DNA of 64,000 nt. Origin: Lysobacterales bacterium. GTDB lineage: Bacteria; Pseudomonadota; Gammaproteobacteria; Xanthomonadales; Rhodanobacteraceae. A model generated the notes under the pieces. That model was not told where the DNA came from. It was given only the letters and a program-made list of their open reading frames with translations, and made no database searches. The stretch spans positions 5,702 through 69,701 of the forward strand of contig JAFKMZ010000011.1 of assembly GCA_017305055.1 (NCBI GenBank), read 5' to 3'. Positions 28,872-38,744 of this stretch are shown here, in pieces (positions within the stretch are counted from its first letter, which is position 1; each line of letters starts with the position of its first letter). Both the position numbers and the translations under genes were made by a program.

Positions 28872-30428
28872 ATGCCGGAGTATGGGGAAAACCGATTCGA
28901 CACGGTGCGCGTCCTGCAGGTCGAGGACAGCGCGCCGGATGCCGAGCTGATCCTGGGCGAGCTCGAGCACGATGGCCTGCGCTACGAGGCGCGGCTGGTC
29001 GACGACGAAAGCCAGTTTCTCGCCGCGCTCGACGGGTTCGCCCCCGATATCGTGCTGTCCGACCTCAGTCTGCCGAAATTTTCCGGCAAGCGGGCGCTGG
29101 CCTTGCTGCGCCAGCGCGACGAGGACCTGCCGTTCATTTTCGTGTCGGCAACGCTGGGCGAGGAAGCTGCCGTGGCCGCCCTGCGCGACGGTGCCACCGA
29201 CTACATCCTGAAGCAGAACCCGGTGCGCCTGGCCAGTGCGGTGCGGCGTGCATTGCGTGAGGCTGAGGCACGCCGCCAGCGGCGCCGGGCCGAGGCCGAG
29301 CTGATGCGTTCCCAGCGCTTCGAGAGCCTGGCCATGTTGGCCGGCGGCCTCAGTCATGACCTGCGCAACCTGCTGCAACCGCTGCTGCTGGTCGCGGACA
29401 GCCTGCGCGACTACGACGATCCGCGCCTGATGCGCCTTGGCACGCTGGTCCGCGATTGTGGCAAGCGCGGGCTGGACATGGTGCATTCGATGCTGTCATT
29501 CGCGCGCGGCGCGCGACGCGCCGAACAGGTGCAGCTGGGTCCGTTGATCAATGCCCTGGACCTGCTGATGCAGGGCAGCGTGCCGCGTTCGGTGGCGCTG
29601 GAGCTCGTGGTCGACAACCCCGATCTGAGCTTCGAGGGCAACCAGACCGAGCTGCAGCAGTGTCTGCTCAACCTCTGCCTCAATGCGATCCAGGCCATGC
29701 CCGATGGTGGCCACGTACGCCTGGAGACTTCGTGCACCAGCCTGACCAAGGATTTCTTCCTGCCGTCCGAACAGGCGTGCAGCGGCAACTATCTGCGTAT
29801 CAGTGTGATCGACGATGGCCAGGGCATGCCGCCGGAAGTGCTCAAGCATCTGTTCGAGCCATTCTTTACCACCAAGCAGACCGGCACTGGCCTCGGCCTC
29901 ATGTCGTGCAAGCGCATCGTCGGCAACCATGGTGGGGTGATGCGCGTCGACAGCGCGCCAGGTCGCGGCACCCGTTTCGACCTGTATCTGCCGGTCGATG
30001 CAGTGGCAGGCGACGAAGTGGACATGCTGCAGGAGAGTCTGGAGGGGGCCGCCGAGCGCGTACTGGTGGTGGTCGAGGATGCCGGTCCCCTGCGCCTGCT
30101 GACCGACATCTTCGATGCCTACGGCTATCAGGCCAATCCGTGCCAGAGCGGCACCGCCGCGCTGCAATGGATCGAGGCCTGCGGCCTGCCTGAGCTGGTG
30201 GTCATGGATGCGGACATGAACCTGATGACCGGGGTGCGCACCCTGGCGTTCCTGCTCGAACGGGAGTACGCGGGGGCAGTGATCCTGCTCGCACGCCCCG
30301 ACGCGCCGCCGGACCTGCATGGCGTGCCGCCGCTGGCCAGGCTGCACGTGCTCAACAAGCCGGTCGCCACCCAGGCATTGTTGCGGTTGGTGCGCAAGGC
30401 TTTGGACGAGCCGGACACGCCGACCTAG
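28872..30428 (+). CDS. REC-HisKA-HATPase-REC hybrid histidine kinase
   Basis: A soluble 518-residue hybrid without membrane segments. The N-terminal receiver (11-128) has E18-D19, phospho-acceptor D64 in VLSDLSLPKFSG and K114. The kinase has H162 in GGLSHDLRNLLQP, N-box LLNLCLNAIQAM at 265-276, DDGQGM at 314-319, FEPFFTTK at 328-335 and GTGLGLM at 338-344. A C-terminal receiver (395-512) has E402-D403, D446 and K496, but the usual switch Ser/Thr is Ala (ILLARPD). The start MPEYGENRF has a GGTGAG ribosome site; an in-frame ATG at 28821 would add 17 residues. It is probably controlled by phosphorylation of the N-terminal receiver. Confidence 0.88.
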   Translation: MPEYGENRFDTVRVLQVEDSAPDAELILGELEHDGLRYEARLVDDESQFLAALDGFAPDIVLSDLSLPKFSGKRALALLRQRDEDLPFIFVSATLGEEAAVAALRDGATDYILKQNPVRLASAVRRALREAEARRQRRRAEAELMRSQRFESLAMLAGGLSHDLRNLLQPLLLVADSLRDYDDPRLMRLGTLVRDCGKRGLDMVHSMLSFARGARRAEQVQLGPLINALDLLMQGSVPRSVALELVVDNPDLSFEGNQTELQQCLLNLCLNAIQAMPDGGHVRLETSCTSLTKDFFLPSEQACSGNYLRISVIDDGQGMPPEVLKHLFEPFFTTKQTGTGLGLMSCKRIVGNHGGVMRVDSAPGRGTRFDLYLPVDAVAGDEVDMLQESLEGAAERVLVVVEDAGPLRLLTDIFDAYGYQANPCQSGTAALQWIEACGLPELVVMDADMNLMTGVRTLAFLLEREYAGAVILLARPDAPPDLHGVPPLARLHVLNKPVATQALLRLVRKALDEPDTPT

Positions 30429-30551
30429 CGGGTGCGGGTCCGTCGGGCCCATGGCACGGAGTCCGCCACTTGGCCGCTGCTGGTGGCGGGAGTGTCGCCA
30501 CGGGCGTCATCACGCACGTGTTCCCACGAGCGTCCGGCGTGGCGGTGCGGC

Positions 30552-31934
30552 TCAGTCGATGCCGAGCTTTTTCAGCTTGTAGCGCAAGGCGCGGAAAGTG
30601 ATGCCGAGTTTGCGCGCAGCGGCGGTCTTGTTGTAGCGAGATTCCTCGAGCGCCTTGACGATGGCGGTGCGCTCCAGGTTGGTGATGTAGTCGTCGAGGC
30701 CGCCGTCGCTGGTGGCCTCGCGGACCGGCTCCGGGTGGCGGATGCCGCCGCCGTCACCGCCCAGGTGTGCACTGCGCTGCGGCAGCATCAGATCCGCGGC
30801 GTCGATATTGGTGCCTTCACACATCGCCATCGCGCGCTCGAGAATATTTTCCAGCTCGCGCACATTGCCCGGGAACTCGTAGCCAGCCAGGGCCTGCTGG
30901 GCGCCGGACGAGAGCACGCCTGCACCATCGCCGCTCTTGGCCGCCAATCCATCGAGGATGAACTTGGCCAGCTGTGGCACGTCGCCGCGGCGCTCGCGCA
31001 GCGGTGGTACGCGCAGCTCGATGACGTTGATGCGGTAGAACAGGTCCTGGCGGAACTGGCCCTGCTCCACCAGCTCGGCCAGGTTCTTGTGCGTGGCCGA
31101 GAGGATACGCACGTCCACCGGGATCTCGTCGCGGCCACCAATCGGGCGCACCGCCTTTTCCTGGATCGCGCGCAACAGCTTCACCTGCATGTGCAGCGGC
31201 AGCTCGGCCACCTCGTCGAGGAACAACGTGCCGCCCTGGGCGGCCTGGAAGAGGCCCTCCTTGTCGGCAGCGGCGCCGGTGAAACTGCCCTTGCGATGGC
31301 CGAAGAATTCGCTCTCCATCAGCTCGGACGGAATGGCACCGCAGTTGACCGGGACGAATGGGCCGCCGGCCCGCGGGCCCTGCTCATGGATCAGCCGCGC
31401 CACCAGTTCCTTGCCGACTCCGGATTCGCCGGCGATGTAGACCGGGGCCTGGTTGCGCGCCAGCTTGGCCACCGTGGCGCGCACCTGCTGCATGGCGGCG
31501 GAATCCCCGATCAGGCGGTTGCTGGCGTCGCCCGGCTTGGCCGCGGCGGTGTCGTTGTGACGCTCCTCGGCCAGGCGCAGCGCGGTGCGCACCAGGCCGC
31601 GCAGCATCTGGATGTCCACCGGCTTGGAGACGAAGTCGAAGGCGCCGGCCTTCAGCGCATTGACGGCAGCGTCCACGTTGCCATAGGCGGTGATCATCGC
31701 CACCGGCATGTCCGGGCAGGTCTCGGCGATCAGCTCGATGATCTCCTGGCCATTGCCGTCAGGCAGGCGCATGTCGGTGAAACACAGGTCGTAGCTGCGC
31801 TCGGACAAGGCGGTACGGGCGTCGGCCACGGTGCCCACCGCCTCCACCTGCAGATCCATGCGGCCCAGGGTGATGGTCAGCAGCTCGCGAATGTCGCGTT
31901 CATCGTCGATGACCAGGACGGTCTGTGCAGTCAT
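30552..31934 (-). CDS. pilR: Sigma-54-dependent response regulator PilR
   Basis: NtrC-type activator that switches on the major pilin gene. The 460-residue protein has a receiver (D10-D11, phospho-acceptor D54, K104), an AAA+ domain with Walker A GESGVGKE at 169-176 and the sigma-54 contact loop GSFTGA at 216-221, and a C-terminal Fis-type helix-turn-helix (KTAAARKLGITFRALRYKLKKLGI). GSFTGA in place of GAFTGA is, to my knowledge, the form found in PilR proteins. It is transcribed after pilS with a 71-base spacer and converges with the hybrid kinase gene. Confidence 0.93.
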   Translation of the reverse strand: MTAQTVLVIDDERDIRELLTITLGRMDLQVEAVGTVADARTALSERSYDLCFTDMRLPDGNGQEIIELIAETCPDMPVAMITAYGNVDAAVNALKAGAFDFVSKPVDIQMLRGLVRTALRLAEERHNDTAAAKPGDASNRLIGDSAAMQQVRATVAKLARNQAPVYIAGESGVGKELVARLIHEQGPRAGGPFVPVNCGAIPSELMESEFFGHRKGSFTGAAADKEGLFQAAQGGTLFLDEVAELPLHMQVKLLRAIQEKAVRPIGGRDEIPVDVRILSATHKNLAELVEQGQFRQDLFYRINVIELRVPPLRERRGDVPQLAKFILDGLAAKSGDGAGVLSSGAQQALAGYEFPGNVRELENILERAMAMCEGTNIDAADLMLPQRSAHLGGDGGGIRHPEPVREATSDGGLDDYITNLERTAIVKALEESRYNKTAAARKLGITFRALRYKLKKLGID

Positions 31935-32005
31935 GGGCTTCCGGTGGGGTTCGGCTATCGCCGCAGATTACTAGGACCGGCCGAAAGGTCAAAGCATCGG
32001 GGCGC

Positions 32006-33661
32006 TCACGTCATCCCCAGGCTTGGGGTCGGGATGTCGCCGCCGACCAGCCGGTGCGCCGGTGGCGTCAGCACCAGGCGGAAACAGCTGCCGCCGCCGG
32101 CGACGCGCACGTACTGCAGTGCGGCCTGGTTGGCCTCGCTCATTTGCCGCGCCAGGTACAGGCCCAGCCCGGTGCCATATTCGTGCGTGGTGTAGAACGG
32201 CTGGAAGATCTGCGCGGCCACCTTGGGGGCGATGCCCGGCCCGCGGTCGATGACCTCCAGGATGGGCACGCCGTGCTCGCCTTGCCGCGTCACCACCAGC
32301 ACGCGGGCGGGCTCTCCAGGCAGGCGTCCGTAGCGCAGGGCATTCTGCACCAGGTTCCAGACCACCTGCTGCAGTTGTTGCGGATCGGCCACGGCGGCAA
32401 CCGGCAGCGGGCTGTTGGACACCACGCGCAGCGAATCCGTGCCGATGTCGTTGCCCTGGCAGTATTCCTCGACGAAGGCCTGCGCCCAGCGCCCGAGGTC
32501 CAGGGTTTCCGGCCGCGAGCGTTCGCGGCGCGAGAGCTGCAGGATGTTCTCGATGATCTCGTTCAGGCGGATGCAGTGGTTGTTGATGATCTCCACCATG
32601 CGCTGGTCGGTCGAGTCCATGCTGGTCGACTCGGCGAGCAGCTGCGCCGAGTAGCGGATGGCCGCCAGCGGGTTGCGGATCTCGTGCGCGATCGAGGCCG
32701 ACAGGCGGCCGAGCGAGGTAAGGGTGAGTTCCTCGGCGCGGCGGGAAAGCAGCGAGGTGTCGTCGAGGAAGATCAGCACGTGGGAGTCGTCGTTTGGCGC
32801 CAGGCGGGTGAAGCGCGGCACCACCTCGGGCATGCCGTCGGCCAGTTGCGTGGCCGACTCGTCCAGCTTGCCCTGGCTGGTCCAGTGGTACAGCCGCCGC
32901 GACAGCTCCGGGGCCAGCTGGCCCAGGTCGCGCTGGTCCGCGCTCGGGCTGCCCAGCAGCATCCACGCCGATTCGTTGATCTGGTGGATGTGGTTGGCGT
33001 CGTCCACCAGCAGCACCCCGGTCTTCATGCGCCGGATGATCAGCTCGTTGACCTGGGACAGGTTGACCAGGTCCGAGCTGCGTTGTTCGGCCAGCGCCTC
33101 GGTGGCCCGCAATTGCCGGCCGAGCGTGTGGCACAACGAAGTGCTGGCGAAGTACGCCAGGCCGAACAGTGCCGCCTCGAGCATGTCGTTGCTGCCCGGC
33201 ATGCGGCCGAGCATGGAGGCGAAGAAGGTGTGGCCGAGCATGCCCAGCGTGGCCAGCGCGGCAAAGAACAGCGACAGGCGCAATGGCAGCATCAGGGCGC
33301 CGACGCTCAGGTTGACCGCCAGCATCATGGCGATGCCGATGCGCGCGTCGTGCATGGTGACGATGGCCAGCACTGCGGCCACCACGTCCACCACCAGCAT
33401 GGCCGACACCGCGGTCTTGGCGTGCGGCATGCTCACCCGGTTCAGCAGCAGCATGAACAGGGCGAACAGCATGTAGCTGATGGCCACGTCGCGGGCGAAG
33501 TCGCGGCTGCCCAGGTCCAGGCCATCGACCGGTGTCATGCCGAACGCCAGGCCGGTGTAGACCACCGCCTGGATCACCCGGAACACATTCAGGAACGTCA
33601 GCTCGTAGCGGATGGTGCCCGGGCCGGTCGTGGCTTTGGCGACGAATGAGGGGCTTGACAC
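32006..33661 (-). CDS. pilS: Type IV pilus sensor histidine kinase PilS
   Basis: Partner kinase of PilR, which in Pseudomonas senses pilin level in the membrane. With a GTG start at 33661 it is 551 residues long. About six membrane helices lie between residues 20 and 182, a PAS domain at about 203-310 (VNELIIRRMKTGVLLVD), HisKA with H326 in ASIAHEIRNPLAAIRYSAQ, and HATPase_c with QQVVWNLVQNALRYG, DRGPGIAP and GTGLGLYLA. No ATG is available near the N-terminus. GTG was chosen because a TATACT box lies just upstream, which makes longer versions unlikely. The gene is divergent from sucC. Confidence 0.9.
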   Translation of the reverse strand: MSSPSFVAKATTGPGTIRYELTFLNVFRVIQAVVYTGLAFGMTPVDGLDLGSRDFARDVAISYMLFALFMLLLNRVSMPHAKTAVSAMLVVDVVAAVLAIVTMHDARIGIAMMLAVNLSVGALMLPLRLSLFFAALATLGMLGHTFFASMLGRMPGSNDMLEAALFGLAYFASTSLCHTLGRQLRATEALAEQRSSDLVNLSQVNELIIRRMKTGVLLVDDANHIHQINESAWMLLGSPSADQRDLGQLAPELSRRLYHWTSQGKLDESATQLADGMPEVVPRFTRLAPNDDSHVLIFLDDTSLLSRRAEELTLTSLGRLSASIAHEIRNPLAAIRYSAQLLAESTSMDSTDQRMVEIINNHCIRLNEIIENILQLSRRERSRPETLDLGRWAQAFVEEYCQGNDIGTDSLRVVSNSPLPVAAVADPQQLQQVVWNLVQNALRYGRLPGEPARVLVVTRQGEHGVPILEVIDRGPGIAPKVAAQIFQPFYTTHEYGTGLGLYLARQMSEANQAALQYVRVAGGGSCFRLVLTPPAHRLVGGDIPTPSLGMT

Positions 33662-33691
33662 GAGGCGGATACTCGAGGGCAGGCTGGCGCA

Positions 33692-33697
33692 AGTATA
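33692..33697 (-). promoter_or_regulatory. Candidate -10 box for pilS
   Basis: On the minus strand the hexamer is TATACT, 30 bases before the GTG chosen as pilS start, within the divergent pilS-sucC spacer. The -35 region is not convincing. Its position limits how far upstream the pilS coding region can begin. Confidence 0.4.
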
Positions 33698-33941
33698 GGC
33701 TGGGAGCGGCGTCGCGCCAGCGTCGTGGCGACAGATTCTTGGCGTCAGGCTTCCCGTGGCGGCGCCGATCCGCGGTGGAATGGGCCGCACTTTCCATTGC
33801 CGGCGGCTTCCACGAAAATAGCAGGTTGTATCATGGGCGCTCCGGGTGGCCGCAAGCCTGCCCGCGCAGCCATCCGGCTCACTCTTCGACCCGCGCCTCG
33901 GGCGTGCGGCCCCCTAGTTTTCCGTTCGCTCGAGGTATCGA

Positions 33942-35105
33942 ATGAATTTCCACGAGTATCAGGCCAAGGCGCTGTTTGCGCAGTACGGCATTGCCGTGCC
34001 GCCGGGCAAGATCGCCAATTCCCCGGACGCCGCCGTCGACGTCGCCAAATCCCTGGGTGGCAAGCAGTGGATGGTGAAGGCGCAGATCCACGCCGGTGGT
34101 CGCGGCAAGTCCGGCGGCGTGAAGTTCTGCCGGAGCTTCGACGAGGTGCATGCCGCGGCCAAGGGCATGCTCGGTACGCGCATGTCCACCTACCAGTCCG
34201 CCGGCCGCGAGCTCCCGGTCAACCTGGTGCTGGTGACCGATGCCACCGACATCGCGCGCGAGCTGTATCTGTCGGTGCTGGTCGATCGCGACCGCAAGGC
34301 CGTCTCGTTCATCGCCTCCAAGCACGGCGGCGTGGATATCGAGCAGGTGGCCCGCGACACGCCGCAGGACATCCACACCATCGTGGTGGATTTCGTCGAG
34401 GGGTTGCAACCGTACCAGTGCCGCCAGCTTGGCTTTGCCCTGGAGCTCAACCCCAAGCAGGTCGGCCAGCTGACCAGGATCATGCTTGGCTTGTACAAGC
34501 TGTTCAACGAGCAGGACCTGTCCCTGGTCGAGCTGAACCCGCTGGCCGTGCTCGAGGATGGCAACCTGGCGGCGCTGGACGGCAAGGTCAATTCCGACGA
34601 CAACGCCGAGTTCCGCCATCCGGACCTGGCCGCCATGCGCGACCTGACCCAGGAAGACCAGGCCGAAGCCACGGCGGTGCAGTACAACCTCAACTACGTG
34701 ACCATGGGCGGCTCGATCGGCTGCATGGTCAATGGTGCCGGTCTGGCCATGGCCACCATGGACGTGATCAAGCTGGCAGGCGGCGAGCCGGCCAACTTCC
34801 TCGACGTCGGTGGCGGCGCGACCAAGGAGCGGGTGACCGAGGCGTTCAAGCTGATCACGCATTCGGACAAGGTCAAGGCGATCCTGGTGAACATCTTCGG
34901 CGGCATCGTGCGTTGCGACATGATTGCCGAGGGCATCATCGCGGCGGTCAAGGACGTGGGCCTGAAGATTCCGGTGGTGGTGCGCCTGCAGGGCACCAAC
35001 GTCAAGAAAGGCCGCGAGCTGCTGGCCAATTCCGGCCTTGCGATCACTCCGGCAGACGACCTCAACGACGCGGCGCACAAGGCCGTGGCCGCTGCGGCCC
35101 ACTGA
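33942..35105 (+). CDS. sucC: Succinyl-CoA synthetase beta subunit
   Basis: ADP-forming subunit of the TCA-cycle enzyme that makes ATP from succinyl-CoA. The 387-residue length is nearly identical to the E. coli protein. It begins [17 protein letters not shown], typical of SucC. The ATP-grasp part includes [17 protein letters not shown] and LVELNPLAV. The C-terminal ligase domain has [19 protein letters not shown] and [16 protein letters not shown] ribosome site precedes the ATG. The sucD gene follows 19 bases on. The pair lies divergent from pilS. Confidence 0.98.
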   Translation: MNFHEYQAKALFAQYGIAVPPGKIANSPDAAVDVAKSLGGKQWMVKAQIHAGGRGKSGGVKFCRSFDEVHAAAKGMLGTRMSTYQSAGRELPVNLVLVTDATDIARELYLSVLVDRDRKAVSFIASKHGGVDIEQVARDTPQDIHTIVVDFVEGLQPYQCRQLGFALELNPKQVGQLTRIMLGLYKLFNEQDLSLVELNPLAVLEDGNLAALDGKVNSDDNAEFRHPDLAAMRDLTQEDQAEATAVQYNLNYVTMGGSIGCMVNGAGLAMATMDVIKLAGGEPANFLDVGGGATKERVTEAFKLITHSDKVKAILVNIFGGIVRCDMIAEGIIAAVKDVGLKIPVVVRLQGTNVKKGRELLANSGLAITPADDLNDAAHKAVAAAAH

Positions 35106-35124
35106 TCACCCACAGGACATTGTC

Positions 35125-35997
35125 ATGAGCGTTTTGGTCAACAAGAACACCAAGGTGATCGTGCAGGGCTTCACTGGCCAGCAGGGCACCTTCCACGCCC
35201 AGCAGGCACTCGACTACGGCACCAAGGTGGTCGGCGGCGTGGTGCCCGGCAAGGGCGGTCAGCAGCACATCGGCCTGCCGGTGTTCAACTCGGTGGATGA
35301 GGCGGTCGCGGCCACCGGCGCCGATGCCACGGTGATCTTCGTGCCGCCACCGTATGCCGCCGATTCCATCCTCGAGGCCATCGACGGTGGCATCCGCGTG
35401 GTCGTGGCGATCACCGAGGGCATTCCGGTGCTGGACATGCTGCGCGTGAAGAACGTGCTCAAGCAGCACCCGGACACGGTGCTGATCGGTCCGAACTGTC
35501 CGGGTGTCATCACCCCGGGCGAATGCAAGATCGGCATCATGCCGGGCCACATCCACATGCCGGGCAAGGTCGGTGTGGTCTCGCGCTCAGGCACCTTGAC
35601 CTACGAGGCGGTGTTCCAGACCACCAACGAGGGCCTGGGGCAGAGCACGGTGATCGGCATCGGCGGCGATCCGATCAACGGCCTGTCCTTCATCGATTGC
35701 CTCAAGCTGTTCCAGGACGATGCGCAGACCGAGGGCATCATCATGGTCGGCGAGATCGGCGGCAGCGCCGAGGAGGACGCTGCCGAGTTCATCGCTGCGC
35801 ATGTGACCAAGCCCGTGGTCTCGTTCATCGCCGGCGCCTCGGCCCCGGCCGGCAAGCGCATGGGCCATGCCGGTGCGATCATCTCCGGCGGCAAGGGCAC
35901 GGCGGCGGCGAAGTTCGCGGCGCTGGAGAAGGCTGGCGTGACCACGGTGAAGTCGCCGGCCGATCTCGGCAAGGCCATGGCCGCGCTGCTGAAGTGA
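35125..35997 (+). CDS. sucD: Succinyl-CoA synthetase alpha subunit
   Basis: Subunit that binds CoA and carries the phosphorylated histidine. The 290-residue protein has the CoA-binding Rossmann domain ([19 protein letters not shown]), the [19 protein letters not shown] segment at 122-140, and the phospho-histidine H248 in [17 protein letters not shown]. An AGGA ribosome site precedes the ATG. It is co-transcribed with sucC. Confidence 0.98.
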   Translation: MSVLVNKNTKVIVQGFTGQQGTFHAQQALDYGTKVVGGVVPGKGGQQHIGLPVFNSVDEAVAATGADATVIFVPPPYAADSILEAIDGGIRVVVAITEGIPVLDMLRVKNVLKQHPDTVLIGPNCPGVITPGECKIGIMPGHIHMPGKVGVVSRSGTLTYEAVFQTTNEGLGQSTVIGIGGDPINGLSFIDCLKLFQDDAQTEGIIMVGEIGGSAEEDAAEFIAAHVTKPVVSFIAGASAPAGKRMGHAGAIISGGKGTAAAKFAALEKAGVTTVKSPADLGKAMAALLK

Positions 35998-36086
35998 CCC
36001 GATGACCTCTTCACGGACCGTGCATGGCGCGGTCCGGTTTGGTCGCTACGATGGGCGTCACTGTCAGGCTTCCCGAGGAACCGCAC

Positions 36087-37754
36087 ATGGCACCGCTACG
36101 GCTGGCGCTGGCGCAATGCGATTTCGCCGTGGGCGCGGTTGCGGCCAACGCCGCGAAAATGCGCGCCCTGATCGGTCAGGCGCGTGCCGGCGGCGCCGCG
36201 CTGGTGGCGTTTCCGGAAATGGCCCTGAGCGGCTATCCACCGGACGACCTGCTGTCGCGGCCCAGTTTCGTCAGCGCCTGCGCCGAGGCGCTGGCCAGCC
36301 TGGCAACCGACGCGCAGGGAATCACCAGCGTGGTTGGCCATCCGCAGCGCGTGGCGGATGCGTTGTACAACGCTGCCAGCGTGTTGCATGGCGGGCGCGT
36401 CGAGGTCACCGCATCCAAGCAGGCCTTGCCCAACTACGGCGTATTCGACGACAAGCGCTATTTCCGGCCGGGCGATTGCAGCACCACATTCATGGTCGGG
36501 GGTGTGCGGGTCGGCCTGCTGATCTGCGAGGACGTATGGCAGGTCGGACCCGCCAGGCACGCCGCGGCAGCCGGGGCGCAGCTGTTGCTGGTCGTCAACG
36601 CCTCGCCCTGGGATGCCGACAAGCAGGCCGAACGCGAGGCCGTGCTGGTGGCGCGCGCGCGCGAGACCGGTTGCGCGATCGCCTATGTCAATCTGGTGGG
36701 TGGCCAGGACGAGGTGGTCTACGACGGCGCGTCGATGCTGGTCGACGCCGATGGCACGGTGGCGGCGCGCGCACCGGCCTTCGTGGACGCGCTGTTGTGG
36801 GCTGAGTTCGATCCGGACACACGCCGCTTCAGCGCCAGGCAATGGCCGCGGGCCACCGACACATCGCCCGAGGCCACGCTGTATGCCGCGCTGGTGCGGG
36901 GTACGCGCGACTATGTGGACAAGAACGCGGCTGCGGGTGTCCTGCTCGGACTCTCCGGCGGCATCGATTCGGCGCTTACCCTGGCCCTGGCAGTCGATGC
37001 CCTGGGCAGCGGGCGCGTCAGCGCGGTGATGCTGCCCAGCCGCTACACCTCGAAGCTGTCGCTGAACGGCGCGCGCGAGCAGGCCGAGGCCCTGGGCGTG
37101 GATTACCAGGTGATCGACATCGAGCCGACCGTGCAGGCTCTGCTTGCGGCTCTGGCTCCGGCGTTTGCCGGCCGCGAGCCCGACATCACCGAGGAGAACC
37201 TGCAGGCGCGCGCGCGCGGTGTGCTGCTGATGGGTTTGTCCAACAAGTTCGGACGCTTCCTGCTGGCCACCGGCAACAAGAGCGAGATGGCGGTCGGCTA
37301 CGCGACCTTGTACGGGGACATGTGTGGTGCCTATGCGCCGCTCAAGGATGTCTACAAGACCGCGGTGTTCCGCCTGGCGCGGTGGCGCAATGCGGCGGCG
37401 GGCAGCCTGCCCTGGGAAATCAGTGGTGCCCCGGCGGCTCCCGCTGGCCGGCCGCCGATTCCGCCGGCAGTGATCGGGCGCCCGCCATCGGCCGAGCTGC
37501 GCGACAACCAGACCGACCAGGATTCGTTGCCGCCATACACGGAGCTCGATGCGATCCTGGCCCGCTTCATCGAGGGCGAGGAGTCACAGGCACAGATCGT
37601 GGCAGCGGGCTTTGCTGCCGACACCGTGCGCCGGGTCACCCGCCTGGTGCTGCAGAACGAGTTCAAGCGCAGGCAGTCCGCACCTGGTCCGCGGGTGACC
37701 TCGCGGGCCTTCGGTCGCGAGCGGCGCTATCCGATCACCTCGGGTTGGCGCTGA
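36087..37754 (+). CDS. nadE: Glutamine-dependent NAD+ synthetase
   Basis: Two-domain cytoplasmic enzyme of 555 residues that makes NAD from nicotinic acid adenine dinucleotide using glutamine. The N-terminal nitrilase domain has the triad E44 (FPEMALSGY), K111 (ASKQALPNYG) and C147 (LICEDVW). The synthetase domain has the PP-loop SGGIDS at 290-295, then RFLLATGNKSEMAVGYATLYGD. The start MAPLRLALAQCDFAVG is the expected beginning of the nitrilase fold. It follows sucD by 89 bases, so it may be read from its own promoter, and converges with bamD. Confidence 0.97.
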   Translation: MAPLRLALAQCDFAVGAVAANAAKMRALIGQARAGGAALVAFPEMALSGYPPDDLLSRPSFVSACAEALASLATDAQGITSVVGHPQRVADALYNAASVLHGGRVEVTASKQALPNYGVFDDKRYFRPGDCSTTFMVGGVRVGLLICEDVWQVGPARHAAAAGAQLLLVVNASPWDADKQAEREAVLVARARETGCAIAYVNLVGGQDEVVYDGASMLVDADGTVAARAPAFVDALLWAEFDPDTRRFSARQWPRATDTSPEATLYAALVRGTRDYVDKNAAAGVLLGLSGGIDSALTLALAVDALGSGRVSAVMLPSRYTSKLSLNGAREQAEALGVDYQVIDIEPTVQALLAALAPAFAGREPDITEENLQARARGVLLMGLSNKFGRFLLATGNKSEMAVGYATLYGDMCGAYAPLKDVYKTAVFRLARWRNAAAGSLPWEISGAPAAPAGRPPIPPAVIGRPPSAELRDNQTDQDSLPPYTELDAILARFIEGEESQAQIVAAGFAADTVRRVTRLVLQNEFKRRQSAPGPRVTSRAFGRERRYPITSGWR

Positions 37755-37803
37755 GCCTGGCGTTTCGCGCACCTGCCGGCCGCGCCGTTCCGCCGCGGGC
37801 AAC

Positions 37804-38637
37804 CTACTGGTGGCCGGAGAACGGGATCAGCTTGCGCAGCGTGGACGGCGCGCGCGGCCACTTCGGGTCGCTCAGGTAGGGATGGTCCGGGTAGTTCAGG
37901 GCCAGCACCTTGCGGCTCTGCTCGGCCAGCTTGTCCTGCTTGAGCGCAAGGTAGCAGCGGGTGAGCAAGGCCAGGGCGTCGGCCACCTGCGGCGCCTGCT
38001 GATAGTGCTCGATCACGTATTGCGCGCGGTCGGCGGCGGCGATGTAGGCGCGCTGGTGCAGGTAGAATTCGGCGATGTTGATTTCATACTGGGCCAGCAT
38101 GTTGCGCAGGTAGATCATGCGCTGGCGCGCATCGGCCGCATACGCACTGTTGGGAAAGCGGCGCGACAGTTCGGAAAAGTCGTCGAACGATTGCAGGAAG
38201 GGGGCCGGATCGCGCCGTGCCGTCCCGCTTTCGCCGCCGCGCAGGGTGGTCAGGATGCCGCCGCTGTCGCGGTCGAAATCGATCAGGCCGCGCAGGTAAT
38301 AGGCATAGTCGACATGCTGGTTGGCAGGGTAGGTCTTGATGAAGCGGTTGATGGTGGACAAGGCGTCATCGGGCTTGTTGTCCTTGTATTGCGCGTAGGC
38401 CAGTTCCAGCTGCGCGTGTTCGTTGTAGTTGCCCGAGGGAAAGCGCGCGATCAGTCGCTGGTAGCTTGTGGCGGCAGTGCCGTAGCGGCCCTCCACCAGC
38501 GCGGCGTGGGCCTTGTTGTACAGCGCATCCACCGGCAGGTTGTCGTCGCGCTGCTTGGCGCCGAAGATGGAGCAGCCGCCGACCAGGGCGGCCAGGGCCA
38601 CGATGAGCAGGTATTTCGCGGCGCACGAGGGATGCAT
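37804..38637 (-). CDS. bamD: Outer-membrane assembly lipoprotein BamD
   Basis: Essential TPR lipoprotein of the BAM complex that contacts BamA and substrate barrels. The chosen start gives 277 residues with a lipoprotein signal ending LVGG/C (C22). The mature part has five TPR-like repeats (ALYNKAHAALVEGRYGTAATSYQRLI, then LELAYAQYKDNKPDDALSTINRFI, and so on) and the family segment YYLRGLIDFDRDSG. Another in-frame ATG at 38658 would add seven residues; neither has a strong ribosome site. It is divergent from rluD, as commonly seen. Confidence 0.94.
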   Translation of the reverse strand: MHPSCAAKYLLIVALAALVGGCSIFGAKQRDDNLPVDALYNKAHAALVEGRYGTAATSYQRLIARFPSGNYNEHAQLELAYAQYKDNKPDDALSTINRFIKTYPANQHVDYAYYLRGLIDFDRDSGGILTTLRGGESGTARRDPAPFLQSFDDFSELSRRFPNSAYAADARQRMIYLRNMLAQYEINIAEFYLHQRAYIAAADRAQYVIEHYQQAPQVADALALLTRCYLALKQDKLAEQSRKVLALNYPDHPYLSDPKWPRAPSTLRKLIPFSGHQ

Positions 38638-38744
38638 CGACTGCTTTGCTACGCGCATATGCAAGGATTCGACTTGGGGACGATGGATGGCACCAGCGGA
38701 ACGGCCATGATAACGGAAACTGCCTGCGCTCCCTGGCTGCCGGT

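Noticed and set aside
31935..32005. Separate sigma-54 promoter for pilR in the pilS-pilR spacer
   Set aside because: No TGGC-N8-TTGC-type element was found; co-transcription with pilS is simpler.
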